Shown in pieces: positions 24,282 to 35,110 of a stretch of DNA of 64,000 nt (position 1 is its first letter; every line of letters begins with the position of its first letter). Under the pieces are notes generated by a model, which made no database searches, had not been told where the DNA came from, and was given only the letters and a program-made list of their open reading frames with translations. The DNA is from Rhodospirillales bacterium (GTDB taxonomy: Bacteria; Pseudomonadota; Alphaproteobacteria; Acetobacterales; Acetobacteraceae). The stretch is taken from assembly GCA_025359905.1 (NCBI GenBank), contig JANYDF010000113.1, positions 124,001 to 188,000 on the forward strand, in the 5' to 3' direction. A program made the translations under genes and the position numbers.

Positions 24282-24872
24282 ATGAGCATGTCCCTCGGCA
24301 GGCCGCGCATGACGCGGGCGGCCTTTTTCGACTGGGCCGAGGCCCAGGGCGAACGCTTCGAGTTCGATGGCTTCGAACCGGTGGCGATGACCGGCGGCAC
24401 GGTAAGACACAGCCAAATCGCTATGAATCTTTACGCGGCGCTGCGCGAGCGCCTCTGCGGCGGCACATGCCGCCCGCTTGGTCCGGATGCTGGCCTGCGC
24501 ACGGTGGGCGATGCCGTTCGCTACCCGGATGCTCTGGTGACTTGCACCAAAGTCGATGACATGGCCCGTGAAGTACCGGGCTTGGTCGTCGTGTTCGAGG
24601 TGCTCAGCCCCCCATCCGGCCACATCGACCGCATCGTCAAACTGTTGGAATACCGCGCGGTCGCCTCGATCCGCCGCTACATCATCATCGAATACGCCAG
24701 CGCCGCGCTGACGGTGCACGCGCGCGCTGAGGCGGGTGCCGACTGGACCACGACCGCGTTGACTGCTGGAGACACGCTGCATTTGCCGGAAATCGGGATT
24801 GAAATCCCGGTGGCGGCGCTGTTCGTCAACACCGGGCTGGAGCCGGGCGGCGAGCAGCACGCCGCCGGTTGA
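24282..24872 (+). CDS. Uma2 family protein (DUF820, restriction-endonuclease fold)
   Basis: A 196-residue Uma2 protein. The family core is seen as ERFEFDGFEPVAM (N-terminal strand pair), HSQIAMNLYAAL, the acidic RYPDALVTC, VFEVLSPPSGHIDRIVKLLEYR with the Glu...Lys pair of the PD-(D/E)xK-like site, and RRYIIIE. Uma2 proteins are abundant in cyanobacteria and other phototrophs, and their role is undefined. The end of the gene overlaps a broken DUF4258 gene on the other strand. It has no operon partner. Confidence 0.9.
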   Translation: MSMSLGRPRMTRAAFFDWAEAQGERFEFDGFEPVAMTGGTVRHSQIAMNLYAALRERLCGGTCRPLGPDAGLRTVGDAVRYPDALVTCTKVDDMAREVPGLVVVFEVLSPPSGHIDRIVKLLEYRAVASIRRYIIIEYASAALTVHARAEAGADWTTTALTAGDTLHLPEIGIEIPVAALFVNTGLEPGGEQHAAG

Positions 24873-25048
24873 CCCTGCGGCCTGTTCGGCGGCGGTCCGC
24901 ACCAGCGGCGGATCGCCCGCATCCGGCCTGCCAAAGTTGGGCTGCCAAAGTTGGGCTGGATGACCGTTGCTTCGACCCAGCGCACATCCAGCCCACGCCG
25001 CTCTGTCCATTCTTGCGCGTGCAACGCCGGCAGAATGGTGGGACTCAC
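24838..25048 (-). pseudogene. Frameshifted DUF4258-like gene remnant
   Basis: From a GTG at 25048 the frame reads ILPALHAQEWTERRGLDVRW and then VEATVIQP, which resembles the opening of DUF4258 proteins (HAxxR..RG...WVEAT...P). A perfect 14-bp tandem duplication at 24929-24956 then shifts the frame. Removing one copy restores NFGRPDAGDPPLVR, which fits the family pattern P-D-x-x-D-P-x-L-x-R. The expected GGRVLRV core is not clear afterwards, so the 3' end is also decayed. Some DUF4258 proteins are toxin-like. The left limit is approximate and lies inside the Uma2 gene. Confidence 0.4.
24929..24956. repeat. 14-bp perfect tandem duplication
   Basis: CTGCCAAAGTTGGG is present twice in direct succession. 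Its length is not a multiple of three, so it changes frame in any coding sequence that crosses it. Confidence 0.95.
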
Positions 25049-25054
25049 GCAGTT

Positions 25055-25675
25055 CTACACTCCCGGCAATTCGTTCACGCATGCCACCCGCCAGCCGCGC
25101 TCCAGCCGGTCCAGCCGGGTCAGCGAGATATTCTCCACCGAGAAATGCAGCGCGTTGTCTGGGCTCAGCCCGACCGCGTGCGCCACGGCGGCACGTATCA
25201 CGCCGCCATGCGTCAGCGCCACGATGTCCTCGCCGGCATAGGTACGCGCCAGCCGCTCGATGGTCTCGCCCATGCGCGCGATGCCATCGGCCATGCTTTC
25301 GCCGCCGGGCGGACGTTCGGTGCCGGACAGCGGCCAGAAAGCATGCGGCGGCTGTTGCAGCAGCGGCGGCACCTCGTGGTGCTCCATGCCCTGCCAGGTG
25401 CCGAAATCCAGTTCGATCAGGCCCGGGACGATTTCCAGTTCCTGCTCGGGGTAACCCGCCTGGAAGATCGCGGCTGCCGTACGCTGGGTGCGGATCAGCG
25501 GGCTCGCCAGCCAGCGCGCCGGGCGCGGCAGGCGGCGGGCCAGGGCGGCATACATCGCCGTCTGCGCTTGCAGCGTGTGCGGGCACAATTCGACGTCCAT
25601 CGTGCCGTAGACGATCAGGCGGGCGTTCTCCTCCACCAGTGCGTGGCGGATCAGCCAGAGTCTTGTCTCGGTCAT
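25055..25675 (-). CDS. Histidine phosphatase family protein
   Basis: A 206-residue member of the phosphoglycerate-mutase-like superfamily. The catalytic motif is LIRHALVEEN (RHA rather than RHG), with Arg in SPLIRTQRTA, the Glu of ELDFGTWQG, and the second His in ALTHGGVIRA. Candidate roles are alpha-ribazole phosphatase (CobC) or a small-molecule phosphatase; no cobalamin genes are nearby, so it stays general. It is 7 bp downstream of the ABC-2 permease gene on the same strand. Confidence 0.9.
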   Translation of the reverse strand: MTETRLWLIRHALVEENARLIVYGTMDVELCPHTLQAQTAMYAALARRLPRPARWLASPLIRTQRTAAAIFQAGYPEQELEIVPGLIELDFGTWQGMEHHEVPPLLQQPPHAFWPLSGTERPPGGESMADGIARMGETIERLARTYAGEDIVALTHGGVIRAAVAHAVGLSPDNALHFSVENISLTRLDRLERGWRVACVNELPGV

Positions 25676-25682
25676 GCTACGG

Positions 25683-26492
25683 TCACTCGCCGATGGAAAG
25701 CAGGGCGCCGCGATGCCGCGCGGCCCGGAATTGCTGGGCGAACAACACGCCGCCCGCCAGCAGCCAAACTATGTTCAGCCCGGTGGCCCAGGCCAGATGG
25801 TCCCAGGCGACGGCACCGGTGGCCATCGCCGCACGCATTCCCTCGAACACATGCGAGGACGGCAGCGCCAGTGCTATCGGCCGCACCGAGGCGGGCAATA
25901 CGCTGACCGGGTAGAACACGGCGGAAAACGGCGTCAGGCCGAACAGCACCGACCACGCCAGCGCCTCTGCGCCGGCACCGTGGCGCAGAATCAGCGAGAT
26001 CACGCCGAGCGACACCCACCAGCCCATCGCCATCAGATTGAGCACGAACGGGATCAACACCAGCCCGAGGCTGAAGATGTTGAAGGCATACAGCGCCCAC
26101 GCCAGCAGCACCGCCGGGATCAAGCCGACCAGCAAGCGCAGGGCGGACATGCCGACCAAGGCCGCGACCAATTCCAGCGGCCGCAACGGGCTGACGAAAA
26201 CGTGGCCCAGATTGCGCGACCAGATTTCCTCCAGAAATCCCATCGCGAGGCCCATTTGGGTGCGCAGCGCCACTTCCCACAGCAGCACGCCGCCGAGCAG
26301 CCCGCCTGCCGCCACCATGCCGGGGCTGCCGAGCCGGGCGGCGAAGAAGCTGGCGGTGAAACCCCAAATGCACACTTGCAGCGTCGGCCAGTAAGCCAGT
26401 TCCAGCAGGCGCGGCCAGGAAGCGCGATACAGCGAGATGTGCCGATACATCAGGCCCCAGATGCGCCGCGCCGAGGCATATATGCCGAGCAT
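25683..26492 (-). CDS. ABC-2 type transporter permease
   Basis: A 269-residue membrane subunit with six helices, resembling the ABC-2/NodJ class (SRNLGHVFVSPLRPLELVAAL; GLTPFSAVFYPVSVLP; ALPSSHVFEGMRAAM). Its ATG shares one base with the TGA of the ATPase gene (TGATG), so the two are translated together. The substrate is unknown; the class exports drugs, lipids or polysaccharides. The upstream frame to 26639 is an artefact of high GC. Confidence 0.9.
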   Translation of the reverse strand: MLGIYASARRIWGLMYRHISLYRASWPRLLELAYWPTLQVCIWGFTASFFAARLGSPGMVAAGGLLGGVLLWEVALRTQMGLAMGFLEEIWSRNLGHVFVSPLRPLELVAALVGMSALRLLVGLIPAVLLAWALYAFNIFSLGLVLIPFVLNLMAMGWWVSLGVISLILRHGAGAEALAWSVLFGLTPFSAVFYPVSVLPASVRPIALALPSSHVFEGMRAAMATGAVAWDHLAWATGLNIVWLLAGGVLFAQQFRAARHRGALLSIGE

Positions 26493-27235
26493 CACAGCGC
26501 CTCCGCCACAGCACCCCGATTGCGGGCGATGTCGAGGAACACCTCTTCCAGATTCTCCCGCCCATAGCGCGCCAGCAAATCGGCCGGGGTGCCACGGTCG
26601 ACGATGCGGCCCTGCTTCATCATCAATACCGTCGAGCACAGCCGCTCGACCTCCGGCATGTTGTGCGAGGCGAGCAGAATAGTGCAGCCGCTGGCAGCCC
26701 GGTAACGCTCCAGCCAGGTCCGCACCAGATCGCCGGTGTCCGGGTCCAGGCTCGCGGTCGGCTCGTCGAGCAGCAGCACATCTGGCTTGTTGATCAACGA
26801 CTTGGCCAGTGCCACGCGGGTCTTCTGCCCCGCCGACAACTCGCCCGCCATGCGCTTCAGAAGGCCGTGCAGGTCCAACTCGTCGGCCAATTCGCCGATC
26901 CGGCGGGTGGCGTGCGGCACATTGTACAGGTGGCAGTAAACCCGCAGATTTTGCTCCACCGTCAGCCGGTGCGGCAGCGAGACGTAGGGCGAGGAGAAAT
27001 TCATCCGCGCCAGCGCCGCGAAGCGGTCCTTGGCCATATCGTGGCCGAGCATATGGACGCTGCCCGAGGTCGGGATCAGCAGGCCGAGCAGCATGGCAAT
27101 CGTGGTGGTCTTGCCCGCGCCATTTCCGCCAAGCAACCCGACCGTCTCGCCTTGCGGCACGGAGAAACTGATCCCATCCACCGCGAGTGTCGCGCCGTAG
27201 CGCTTGGTGAGGGAGTCGGCGGCGATCACGTCCAT
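26492..27235 (-). CDS. ABC-2 transporter ATP-binding protein
   Basis: A 247-residue ATPase with Walker A GGNGAGKTTTIAML, signature LSAGQKTRVALAKSL, Walker B VLLLDEPTASLDPDT and switch LLASHNMPEVE. The subfamily is that of drug, NodI-like and polysaccharide exporters. The start at 27235 begins the conserved MDVIAADSLTKRYG block. It forms a two-gene unit with the permease; the histidine phosphatase may belong to the same transcript. Confidence 0.92.
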   Translation of the reverse strand: MDVIAADSLTKRYGATLAVDGISFSVPQGETVGLLGGNGAGKTTTIAMLLGLLIPTSGSVHMLGHDMAKDRFAALARMNFSSPYVSLPHRLTVEQNLRVYCHLYNVPHATRRIGELADELDLHGLLKRMAGELSAGQKTRVALAKSLINKPDVLLLDEPTASLDPDTGDLVRTWLERYRAASGCTILLASHNMPEVERLCSTVLMMKQGRIVDRGTPADLLARYGRENLEEVFLDIARNRGAVAEAL

Positions 27236-27292
27236 AACGCGGGCATTAGGACCGCTGCCCTGCCGCGCCAAGGGCAATGTTTGGTGACAGGC

Positions 27293-28471
27293 CTACGCCT
27301 GCGCATCCCCGGCCCGCTCGCGGCGGCTTTCGGTGCGAAGCTGGCCGCAAGCGGCCAGAATGTCGCGCCCGCGCGGCGTGCGCACCGGCGAGGAAAATCC
27401 AGCGTCCATCACGATACCGGCGAAGCGGTCGATGGCGTTGCCGGAACTGGTCTCGTACGGGCTGCCGGGCCACGGGTTGAACGGGATCAGGTTCACCTTG
27501 GCCGGAATGCCGGCAATCAGCCGGATCAGTTCATGCGCGTCGGCCGGGCTGTCGTTGATGCCCCTCAGCATCACGTACTCGAAGGTGATGCGGCGCGCGT
27601 TGGACGCGGCCGGGTAGCGGCGGCAGGCAGCCATCAACTCGGCGATGGGGTATTTGCGGTTCAGCGGCACGATCTCATCACGCAGGTCGTCGCGCACCGC
27701 GTGCAGCGATACCGCAAGGTTGACCGCCAGTTCCGCCCCGGCGCGGTCCATCATCGGCACCACGCCTGACGTGGACAGGGTGATGCGGCGGCGCGACAGG
27801 CCGATGCCCTCGCCGTCCATCACGATGCGCATCGCCTTGGCGACATTCTCATAATTGTACAACGGCTCGCCCATGCCCATCAGCACGATGGTGGACAGCA
27901 GGCGCGGGGTTTCGCCGTGCGGGCTGGGCCATTCGCCGTAGCTGTCGCGCGCGGCCATGAACTGGCCGACGATCTCCGCCGCCCCCAGGTTGCGCACCAG
28001 CGTCTGCGTGCCGGTGTGGCAGAAGCGGCAGGACAGCGTGCAGCCGACCTGCGAGGAGATGCACACCGCGCCGCGATCCTGCTCGCGGTCCGGGATGTAG
28101 ACGGTCTCGGCCTCCTGCCCGTCGCGGAAGCGGAACAGGAACTTGCGGGTGTCGTCCTCGCTGGTCTGCACGATGGCGGGTTCGGGACGGCCGACGATGA
28201 ACTGCTCGGCAAGCTTTTCCTGCAACGGCCGCGCGATGGTGGACATCTTGCCGAAATCGGTGACGCCCTGGTGGTAGATCCAGTGCCACAACTGCTTGGC
28301 GCGGAACGGTTTTTCGCCGATGGCGGCGAGTTCGGCGATCAGTTCCTCGCGCGACAGCCCAACCAGATCGCGCCGCCCATCGGCGAGTTGCGCGGGCGGC
28401 GGGTTGAAGCGGGCGGTCTTGGCGAGGATGCGGACCCGTTCGGCCTCGGTCAGATCGAGAGCGGCGCTCAT
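27293..28471 (-). CDS. rlmN: 23S rRNA (adenine2503-C2)-methyltransferase RlmN
   Basis: A 392-residue radical-SAM enzyme. The 4Fe-4S cluster is bound by Cys144, Cys148 and Cys151 ([13 protein letters not shown]); [15 protein letters not shown] and [22 protein letters not shown] follow, and the C-terminal Cys that carries the methyl intermediate lies in ILAACGQLR. RlmN methylates A2503 of 23S rRNA and A37 of some tRNAs. The ATG overlaps the stop of the upstream IalB-like gene (ATGA at 28468-28471), and the chain continues to the TrmH-like gene, so three genes form one coupled unit. Confidence 0.97.
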   Translation of the reverse strand: MSAALDLTEAERVRILAKTARFNPPPAQLADGRRDLVGLSREELIAELAAIGEKPFRAKQLWHWIYHQGVTDFGKMSTIARPLQEKLAEQFIVGRPEPAIVQTSEDDTRKFLFRFRDGQEAETVYIPDREQDRGAVCISSQVGCTLSCRFCHTGTQTLVRNLGAAEIVGQFMAARDSYGEWPSPHGETPRLLSTIVLMGMGEPLYNYENVAKAMRIVMDGEGIGLSRRRITLSTSGVVPMMDRAGAELAVNLAVSLHAVRDDLRDEIVPLNRKYPIAELMAACRRYPAASNARRITFEYVMLRGINDSPADAHELIRLIAGIPAKVNLIPFNPWPGSPYETSSGNAIDRFAGIVMDAGFSSPVRTPRGRDILAACGQLRTESRRERAGDAQA

Positions 28472-29097
28472 GGCGCGGCTTTGCCGGCCGGGCAGGCCTT
28501 CACGATGGCGGCGTAAGCGGCGGAGAAACCTTTCAGGCTGAATGCGTCGTTGACCGCACCCTTCGGCCCCGGCGAGTGCGCCACCGCCTGCTTGCCCTTG
28601 GCAAACGCCAGCACCGCCGCATGGCCGTCGCGGGCGAAGGCCGAGCGCTGCGACGTGTAGAAATCCAGCGTCACCGGATCGACCGACACGGTCACGGCGG
28701 CGTTGGCGGCATAGGTGAACCCGGCGCTGATCGCCACCGCGTCGCGGCCGCCCTGGCGTTCGGTCACGGTCAGCACCACGTCGCCGCGTCCGGCAATCGC
28801 AGTCCCGGCGGCCGGAGGCAACGCGCGGGTAAAAGCGTAGCACACGGTCTGCCCGGCTTCCTTGTTGGTCGCCACCGTCCAATCATCGAACGCGCCGACC
28901 TTCTTCGGCCCCGCGGGCTTGGCCGGGGACTTGGCGGCTTTGGCCGTGCTGGCGGCGCTGGCGGTCCCGGGCAGCACGGGGGCCAAGGCGGACACGAACA
29001 CGAGCCCGGCGAGGCCGAGGCGGATGGCAAAAGGGCAATGGCGCATGGCGGCAGAAATACGTGCTGCACCCGCGCCGAACAAGCGCGGGTGCGTCAT
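28468..29097 (-). CDS. Secreted IalB-like (invasion associated locus B) protein
   Basis: A 209-residue exported protein. A long signal region ends near TASAAS (residue about 48); the mature part has [20 protein letters not shown], a Lys/Ala-rich N-terminal linker, [19 protein letters not shown], and a closing Cys. This is the IalB family (PF06776), periplasmic proteins of unclear function, named after Bartonella. The start at 29097 overlaps the TrmH stop by 4 bp and has GGAG ahead; ATG 29046 would give a more usual signal peptide and is the alternative. Confidence 0.85.
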   Translation of the reverse strand: MTHPRLFGAGAARISAAMRHCPFAIRLGLAGLVFVSALAPVLPGTASAASTAKAAKSPAKPAGPKKVGAFDDWTVATNKEAGQTVCYAFTRALPPAAGTAIAGRGDVVLTVTERQGGRDAVAISAGFTYAANAAVTVSVDPVTLDFYTSQRSAFARDGHAAVLAFAKGKQAVAHSPGPKGAVNDAFSLKGFSAAYAAIVKACPAGKAAP

Positions 29098-29687
29098 GTC
29101 TCCGCGTCGTTCGCAGGTTCACCGCGTTTGGCCACCCAGCCAGGGAAATAGCGGCGGAACACCGGGTCGCCGTGGCTCGCGGCCGGCGGCGGGGGCGGCG
29201 CGCCGCCACTGGCCACCGGGCGCTCGGCAAAACGGCCGTGCTGCAACATCCGGTCGTACAGCACCAGCGCCCCGGCCACCGCCAGATTGAGCGAAAACTT
29301 GGTGGGGATGCGCACCACATGGCGGCACTGCGCCAGTACCTCGGGCGACAGGCCGGAGCGTTCCGGGCCGAGCACATAGGCCGCACTCAGCGGATGACGG
29401 AAACTCGGCAGTTCGGTGGCCTCGTCGAGCAGTTCGACGCCGACCAGGATGCAGCCCTGCGGCAGCGCCAGCGCGCCGGAATTAGGGTAGCGCCACAGCG
29501 GCACATGCACCGGGGTATCGGCGGTGTCGGCGGTGCGCCCGGCGCGGGCGTCGAATCCGGCGCCAATGGTGAAGCAGAACGAGGCGCCGAAGGCATGCGC
29601 CGTGCGCAGCAGCGCGCCGACGTTGGCCGACTTGGAGACGCCCTCGACCCCGATCCCGAAATAGCCGCGTGTATTGGCTTGCCGCAT
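29094..29687 (-). CDS. TrmH/SpoU family RNA 2'-O-methyltransferase
   Basis: A 197-residue SPOUT enzyme. The three family motifs are seen: GVSKSANVGALLRTAHAFG, AYVLGPERSGLS and the knot region VVRIPTKFSLNLAVAGALVLYDRML. Members methylate ribose 2'-OH in tRNA or rRNA; the target cannot be read from sequence. A Pro-rich stretch and a 20-residue extension follow the knot. It leads a coupled cluster with the IalB-like gene and rlmN. Confidence 0.9.
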   Translation of the reverse strand: MRQANTRGYFGIGVEGVSKSANVGALLRTAHAFGASFCFTIGAGFDARAGRTADTADTPVHVPLWRYPNSGALALPQGCILVGVELLDEATELPSFRHPLSAAYVLGPERSGLSPEVLAQCRHVVRIPTKFSLNLAVAGALVLYDRMLQHGRFAERPVASGGAPPPPPAASHGDPVFRRYFPGWVAKRGEPANDAET

Positions 29688-29708
29688 GGCATCGGTCTAA
29701 GCGGACGC

Positions 29709-30260
29709 ATGGCCTTTGTCACACCCCCTGCTGGCAGCCCGCTGCCCGGCGCTCCCGCAATCGTGATTTTCGGTGCGGCGGTGCGCGCCGATGGCAGCCC
29801 CAGCGGCGCGCTGCGGCGGCGAGTGGAGGCGGCGGCACGGTTCGGCCAGCGGTTGCAGTCGGCAGGCCAGCATCCGCTGTATGTGCCGACCGGCGGGATT
29901 GGCCGCCATGGCGATGCCGAAGCGGCAGTGATGACGCGGCTGCTCGGCCAGCTTGGCGTACCGGCCACGGATATTCTGCCCGACCCGGCGTCGCGCGACA
30001 CCGTCGCCTCGGTGCGCGCGGTGCGCCGCCTGCTCGCGGGACGGACTGGGACCGTGTTCGCGGCCACCGACCGCTACCATCTGCCGCGCTGCGTGGTGTT
30101 GCTGTGGCTCGCCGGGTTGAAGGCCTGGCCCGCCACTCCGCCGCCCGGCCCTGCGGCGCGCGATACCTGCCGCCGCTGGTATTGGCGGCTGCGCGAAATA
30201 CCGGCGCTGCCCTGGGATGCCGCCTATGTTGTGCTTCTGCGGCTGTTACGCAAACTTTAG
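29709..30260 (+). CDS. YdcF/SanA family protein (DUF218)
   Basis: A 183-residue protein of the DUF218 fold. Conserved pieces: IVIFGAAVRADGSPSGALRRRVE, YVPTGGIGRHGDAEAAVM, the SRDTVASVRAVRRLL block and FAATDRYHLPRCVVL. DUF218 proteins such as SanA and ElyC affect the cell envelope; the chemistry is not firmly known. It is divergent from the TrmH gene, with only 21 bp between starts. No following partner; the cys operon promoter lies in the next 108 bp. Confidence 0.87.
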   Translation: MAFVTPPAGSPLPGAPAIVIFGAAVRADGSPSGALRRRVEAAARFGQRLQSAGQHPLYVPTGGIGRHGDAEAAVMTRLLGQLGVPATDILPDPASRDTVASVRAVRRLLAGRTGTVFAATDRYHLPRCVVLLWLAGLKAWPATPPPGPAARDTCRRWYWRLREIPALPWDAAYVVLLRLLRKL

Positions 30261-30368
30261 GGCCAGCAGTCAGCATGGCTGGGCGGCGTCATATTCCGCT
30301 TTTGTCTGCGTGGATTTTCTTATATGACATGCGACAGCGTAATTCTACGATAAAGGTCTGTGATATCC

Positions 30369-30695
30369 ATGCAAGCCAAGGTGAAAGCCAAGGGTGCCGC
30401 GCAGCCGCTGGTGATTACCGCCAACCGTCTTGGCGATGGCCGCGTGGTATGGCTGGCCGGGGCCAGCCTCGGCGCCGAAGGCCAATGGAGCGAGCGCGTG
30501 GCTGACGCCGCCATTTTCCTCGGCGACGCCGCCGACGCGGGCATGGCCGTGGCCGCCAAGGCCGAGGCGGCGCAAATGGTGGTTGGCGCTTACGTCGTCG
30601 AAGTGGCCGCGACCCCGGCCGGCCCTGCGCCGCTGCGCTCGCGCGAACGCTTCCGCGCCGACGGACCGAGCATCCTCACCGCCGCAGCCGCCTGA
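30369..30695 (+). CDS. DUF2849 protein, first gene of the sulfite-reductase operon
   Basis: A 108-residue DUF2849 protein (PLVITANRLGDGRVVWLAG, then VADAAIFLGDAADAG). In alphaproteobacteria this family sits directly upstream of cysI and is thought to assist sulfite reduction, without a defined activity. The ATG at 30369 begins the conserved protein; a GTG nine bases earlier (30360) is possible because AAAGG at 30352-30356 lies between both. cysI follows after 17 bp. The AT-rich block 30305-30350 is the likely operon promoter. Confidence 0.87.
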   Translation: MQAKVKAKGAAQPLVITANRLGDGRVVWLAGASLGAEGQWSERVADAAIFLGDAADAGMAVAAKAEAAQMVVGAYVVEVAATPAGPAPLRSRERFRADGPSILTAAAA

Positions 30696-30712
30696 CCGGA
30701 TCGGGACCGCAC

Positions 30713-32431
30713 ATGGATATCGCCGACAGCTTCGCCGAGCTCGCCATTCCGCAGCAAAGCACCCGCGCCGGAATCTACCACTACGACGCGTATGACCGGG
30801 CGTTCCTGCAAGAACGCATCGCCGAGTTTCGCGGCCAGGTGGAGCGCCGGCTGGCCGGCGCGCTGACCGAGGACGAGTTCAAGCCGCTGCGGCTGATGAA
30901 CGGGCTGTATTTGCAGTTGCACGCCTACATGCTGCGCTGCGCGGTGCCGTACGGCATTCTCAGCTCGCAGCAGATGCGCCAGTTCGCCCATGTCGCGCGC
31001 ACCTACGACCGGGGCTACGGCCACTTCACCACCCGGCAGAATCTGCAATTCAACTGGATCAAACTGGTCGAAGCGCCCGACGCGCTGGCCGCGTTGGCCG
31101 AAGCTGACCTGCACGCCATCCAAACCAGCGGCAACTGCATCCGCAATGTCACCACCGACGAATATGCCGGCGCGGCGGCGGACGAGAGCGTCGATCCGCG
31201 CGTCTATGCCGAAATTCTGCGGCAATGGTCGACGCTGCACCCGGAATTCAGCTTTCTGCCCCGTAAGTTCAAGATCGCCATCACCGGCGCCGCGGTGGAC
31301 CGCGCCGCTATTCAAGTGCACGACATCGGCCTCGCGGTGAAGCGCGACGCCGAGGGCCGGATTGGCTTTGAAGTGTGGGTCGGCGGCGGGCTAGGCAGGG
31401 TGCCGGTGATCGGCAACAAGATCCGCGACTGGCTCGGCGAGGACGATTTCCTTGCCTACATGGAAGCCGTGCTGCGCGTGTACAACGCACTCGGCGGGCG
31501 CGAGAACATTCACAAGGCGCGCATCAAGATTCTGCTGCGCGATGTGGGCCCAGCGAAGTTCACCGAGATGGTGGAGCGCGAATTCTCCTGGATCCCGAAG
31601 GAAAAATTCCGCATCGACCCCGAAGTGATCGCGGCGATCCGCGCGCATTTCGATCCACCCCCGTTTGCTGTGCTGCCCAACGCGGCAGCCACGCTGGCGC
31701 AGCAGGTGGCGGCGAACGCGGCATTCGCCGCGTGGGTGGAGCACAACACCCACCCACACAAGCAGCCGGGCTATGTTTCGGCGGTAATCTCGCTCAAGCC
31801 GATTGGGGGGGTGCCCGGCGACGCCTCGGCGGATCAGATGGATGCGGTGGCCGATCTGGCCGACCGCTATTCGTTCGATGAAGTGCGCGTCAGCCACATT
31901 CAGAACCTGGTGCTGCCCCATGTGCGCCAGGACGAGTTGTTCGAAGTGTGGCAAGCGCTTGCTACGCTCGATCTGGCGACGCCGAATATTGGGACGGTGA
32001 CCGACATCATCGCCTGCCCGGGCCTGGACTATTGCAGCCTTGCCAATGCGCGCGCCATTCCGGTGGCGCAGAACCTGTCAGAGCGGTTCCGCAGCCTGGA
32101 ACGGCAATACGATATCGGCCAATTGTTCCTGAACATTTCCGGCTGCATCAACGCCTGCGGCCATCACCATGTGGCGCATATCGGCATTCTCGGCGTCGAT
32201 AAGAAAGGCGAGGAATTCTACCAGATCACGCTCGGCGGCTCGGCCACCAACGACGCCGCCATTGGCGATATCGTTGGTGCGGCGTTGTCGTACGACAAAG
32301 TGGTCGATGCGGTGGAGACCATCATCCAGACCTATCTGGGCCTGCGCACCAGCGCCGCCGAGAAGTTCATCGACGCCTACCGCCGGGTCGGCATGGCCCC
32401 GTTCAAGGATGCTTTGTATGCCGTTGCTTGA
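30713..32431 (+). CDS. cysI: Nitrite/sulfite reductase, siroheme protein
   Basis: A 572-residue siroheme/4Fe-4S reductase. The cluster ligands are Cys435 and Cys441 (ACPGLDYCSLA) and Cys478 and Cys482 (SGCINACGHHH), the CX5C...CX3C pattern. RGYGHFTTRQNLQFNWI and GGGLGRVPVIG are the substrate and cofactor regions. It reduces sulfite to sulfide for cysteine synthesis with six electrons. Placement with DUF2849 and DUF934 favours assimilatory sulfite reductase over nitrite reductase. The gene ends 14 bp inside the next gene. Confidence 0.95.
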   Translation: MDIADSFAELAIPQQSTRAGIYHYDAYDRAFLQERIAEFRGQVERRLAGALTEDEFKPLRLMNGLYLQLHAYMLRCAVPYGILSSQQMRQFAHVARTYDRGYGHFTTRQNLQFNWIKLVEAPDALAALAEADLHAIQTSGNCIRNVTTDEYAGAAADESVDPRVYAEILRQWSTLHPEFSFLPRKFKIAITGAAVDRAAIQVHDIGLAVKRDAEGRIGFEVWVGGGLGRVPVIGNKIRDWLGEDDFLAYMEAVLRVYNALGGRENIHKARIKILLRDVGPAKFTEMVEREFSWIPKEKFRIDPEVIAAIRAHFDPPPFAVLPNAAATLAQQVAANAAFAAWVEHNTHPHKQPGYVSAVISLKPIGGVPGDASADQMDAVADLADRYSFDEVRVSHIQNLVLPHVRQDELFEVWQALATLDLATPNIGTVTDIIACPGLDYCSLANARAIPVAQNLSERFRSLERQYDIGQLFLNISGCINACGHHHVAHIGILGVDKKGEEFYQITLGGSATNDAAIGDIVGAALSYDKVVDAVETIIQTYLGLRTSAAEKFIDAYRRVGMAPFKDALYAVA

Positions 32432-32906
32432 GTCTGGCCAGCCAGTCGCCGACCGCTTCACCGCCGTTGCCGACGACGCGGTGCTGCCCGACGCCCCCGC
32501 GCTGATCCCGCTGGCCCGCATCGCATCGGTGGATGCGGGCCGCAATGCCGAATTGGGCGTGCAAGTAACCTCCAGCACTGCGCCCGAGGCCATCGCGCCG
32601 TATCTGGACCGGGTCACGCTGGTGGCCATCGAGTTCCCGAAATTCCGCGATGGCCGCGGCTTCACCATCGCCCGCACGCTGCGCGAGCGATACGGCTACA
32701 CCGGCGAAATCCGCGCGGTCGGGCATTTGCTGCCCGACCAGTACAGCCACGCGCTGCGCTGCGGCTTTACCAGCGCCGTGGTACCGGACGGTGCGGACCT
32801 CGCGCCGTGGCGGGCAGCGTTGCAGGTAGTGACGTTGGCGTATCAGCCGGATGTGACGGGCTCCGACCCGCTGGACGGGCTGCGCCGCCATCGGCGTTAC
32901 GGGTAG
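32418..32906 (+). CDS. DUF934 protein, sulfite-reductase associated
   Basis: A 162-residue DUF934 protein: [40 protein letters not shown] is the family core. It is found next to cysI in many proteobacteria and is regarded as an accessory or electron-transfer factor of sulfite reduction. The ATG at 32418 lies inside the cysI 3' end (14-bp overlap). A 9-bp hairpin follows at 32915-32937 and probably closes the operon. Confidence 0.9.
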   Translation: MPLLESGQPVADRFTAVADDAVLPDAPALIPLARIASVDAGRNAELGVQVTSSTAPEAIAPYLDRVTLVAIEFPKFRDGRGFTIARTLRERYGYTGEIRAVGHLLPDQYSHALRCGFTSAVVPDGADLAPWRAALQVVTLAYQPDVTGSDPLDGLRRHRRYG

Positions 32907-32914
32907 TTTTCGGC

Positions 32915-32937
32915 GCCGATGGGTTGCCCCCATCGGC
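32915..32937 (+). terminator. Hairpin at the end of the cys operon
   Basis: A perfect 9-bp stem (32915-32923 with 32929-32937) and 5-nt loop TTGCC, 8 bp after the DUF934 stop. No T-run follows. It separates the cys operon from trpB. Confidence 0.7.
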
Positions 32938-33004
32938 ACTCATCCGCCCCCCTGTCCCACACCGGACAACTGCGCTAAACCGCGCGCTTGCCCGGAGGTT
33001 TGCC

Positions 33005-34254
<1,250 letters not shown>

Positions 34255-34258
<4 letters not shown>

Positions 34259-35100
34259 CCCACGCTTTCCCGCATCGCATTGCCGCCCGCTTTGCCGCGC
34301 TGAAGGCCGAGGGCCGGGGCGCGCTGATTCCGTTCCTGGAAGCCTGGGACCCGGATGCCGCCACCTCGATGGCGATCCTGCGCGGCATGCCCGGCGCCGG
34401 GGCCGATTTGATCGAGATCGGCTGCCCGTTCACCGACCCGATGGCCGACGGGCCGACCATTCAGCGCGCCGGGCAGCGGGCGCTGAAGGCGGGTGCGAAG
34501 ATGGTGCACACGCTGGCGATGGTGCGCGAATTCCGCCGTGAGAACACCACCATCCCGGTCATTCTGATGGGCTACCTGAACCCGATCCTGTCGTATGGCG
34601 CGGAACGCTTCTGCGTCGATGCCGCCGCATCGGGTGTCGATGGCTTGATCGTGGTCGATCTGCCGACCGAGGAAGCCGATATGATGGCGCCGTTCGCGGC
34701 GGCCAACGGGCTGGATATCATCCGGCTGGTAGCGCCGACCACGGACGCACAGCGGCTGCCCAAGGTGCTCGATGGCAGTTCGGGCTTTGTCTATTACGTC
34801 AGCATCACCGGCATCACCGGCACGCGCAGTGCCAGCCTCGCCGATCTGCACACCGCGCTGCCCAAGGTGCGCGCCCACACCGATCTGCCGATTGCCATCG
34901 GCTTTGGCGTGCGCACCCCGGCGCAGGCGGCGGAAGCCGTGCAGGTGGCCGACGCGGCGGTGGTCGCGTCGGCGTTGATCGACACGCTGCAAGGCAGCCT
35001 GGATGCTGATGGCCGCCCCGGCCCGAACACGGTGCGGCTGGTGCTGGACCAGATTCGCGGCTTGGCCGACGCAGTGCGCGGCGCGCGCGTGGCGGCTTAG
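34255..35100 (+). CDS. trpA: Tryptophan synthase alpha chain
   Basis: A 281-residue TIM-barrel protein starting with GTG that overlaps the trpB stop. The catalytic acids are Glu54 (DLIEIG) and Asp65 (PMADGPTIQ); [12 protein letters not shown] and [10 protein letters not shown] form the phosphate site. It splits indole-3-glycerol phosphate and passes indole to TrpB through a tunnel. accD follows after 10 bp, the conserved trpBA-accD-folC order. Confidence 0.98.
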
Positions 35101-35110
35101 GGGAGCGACG

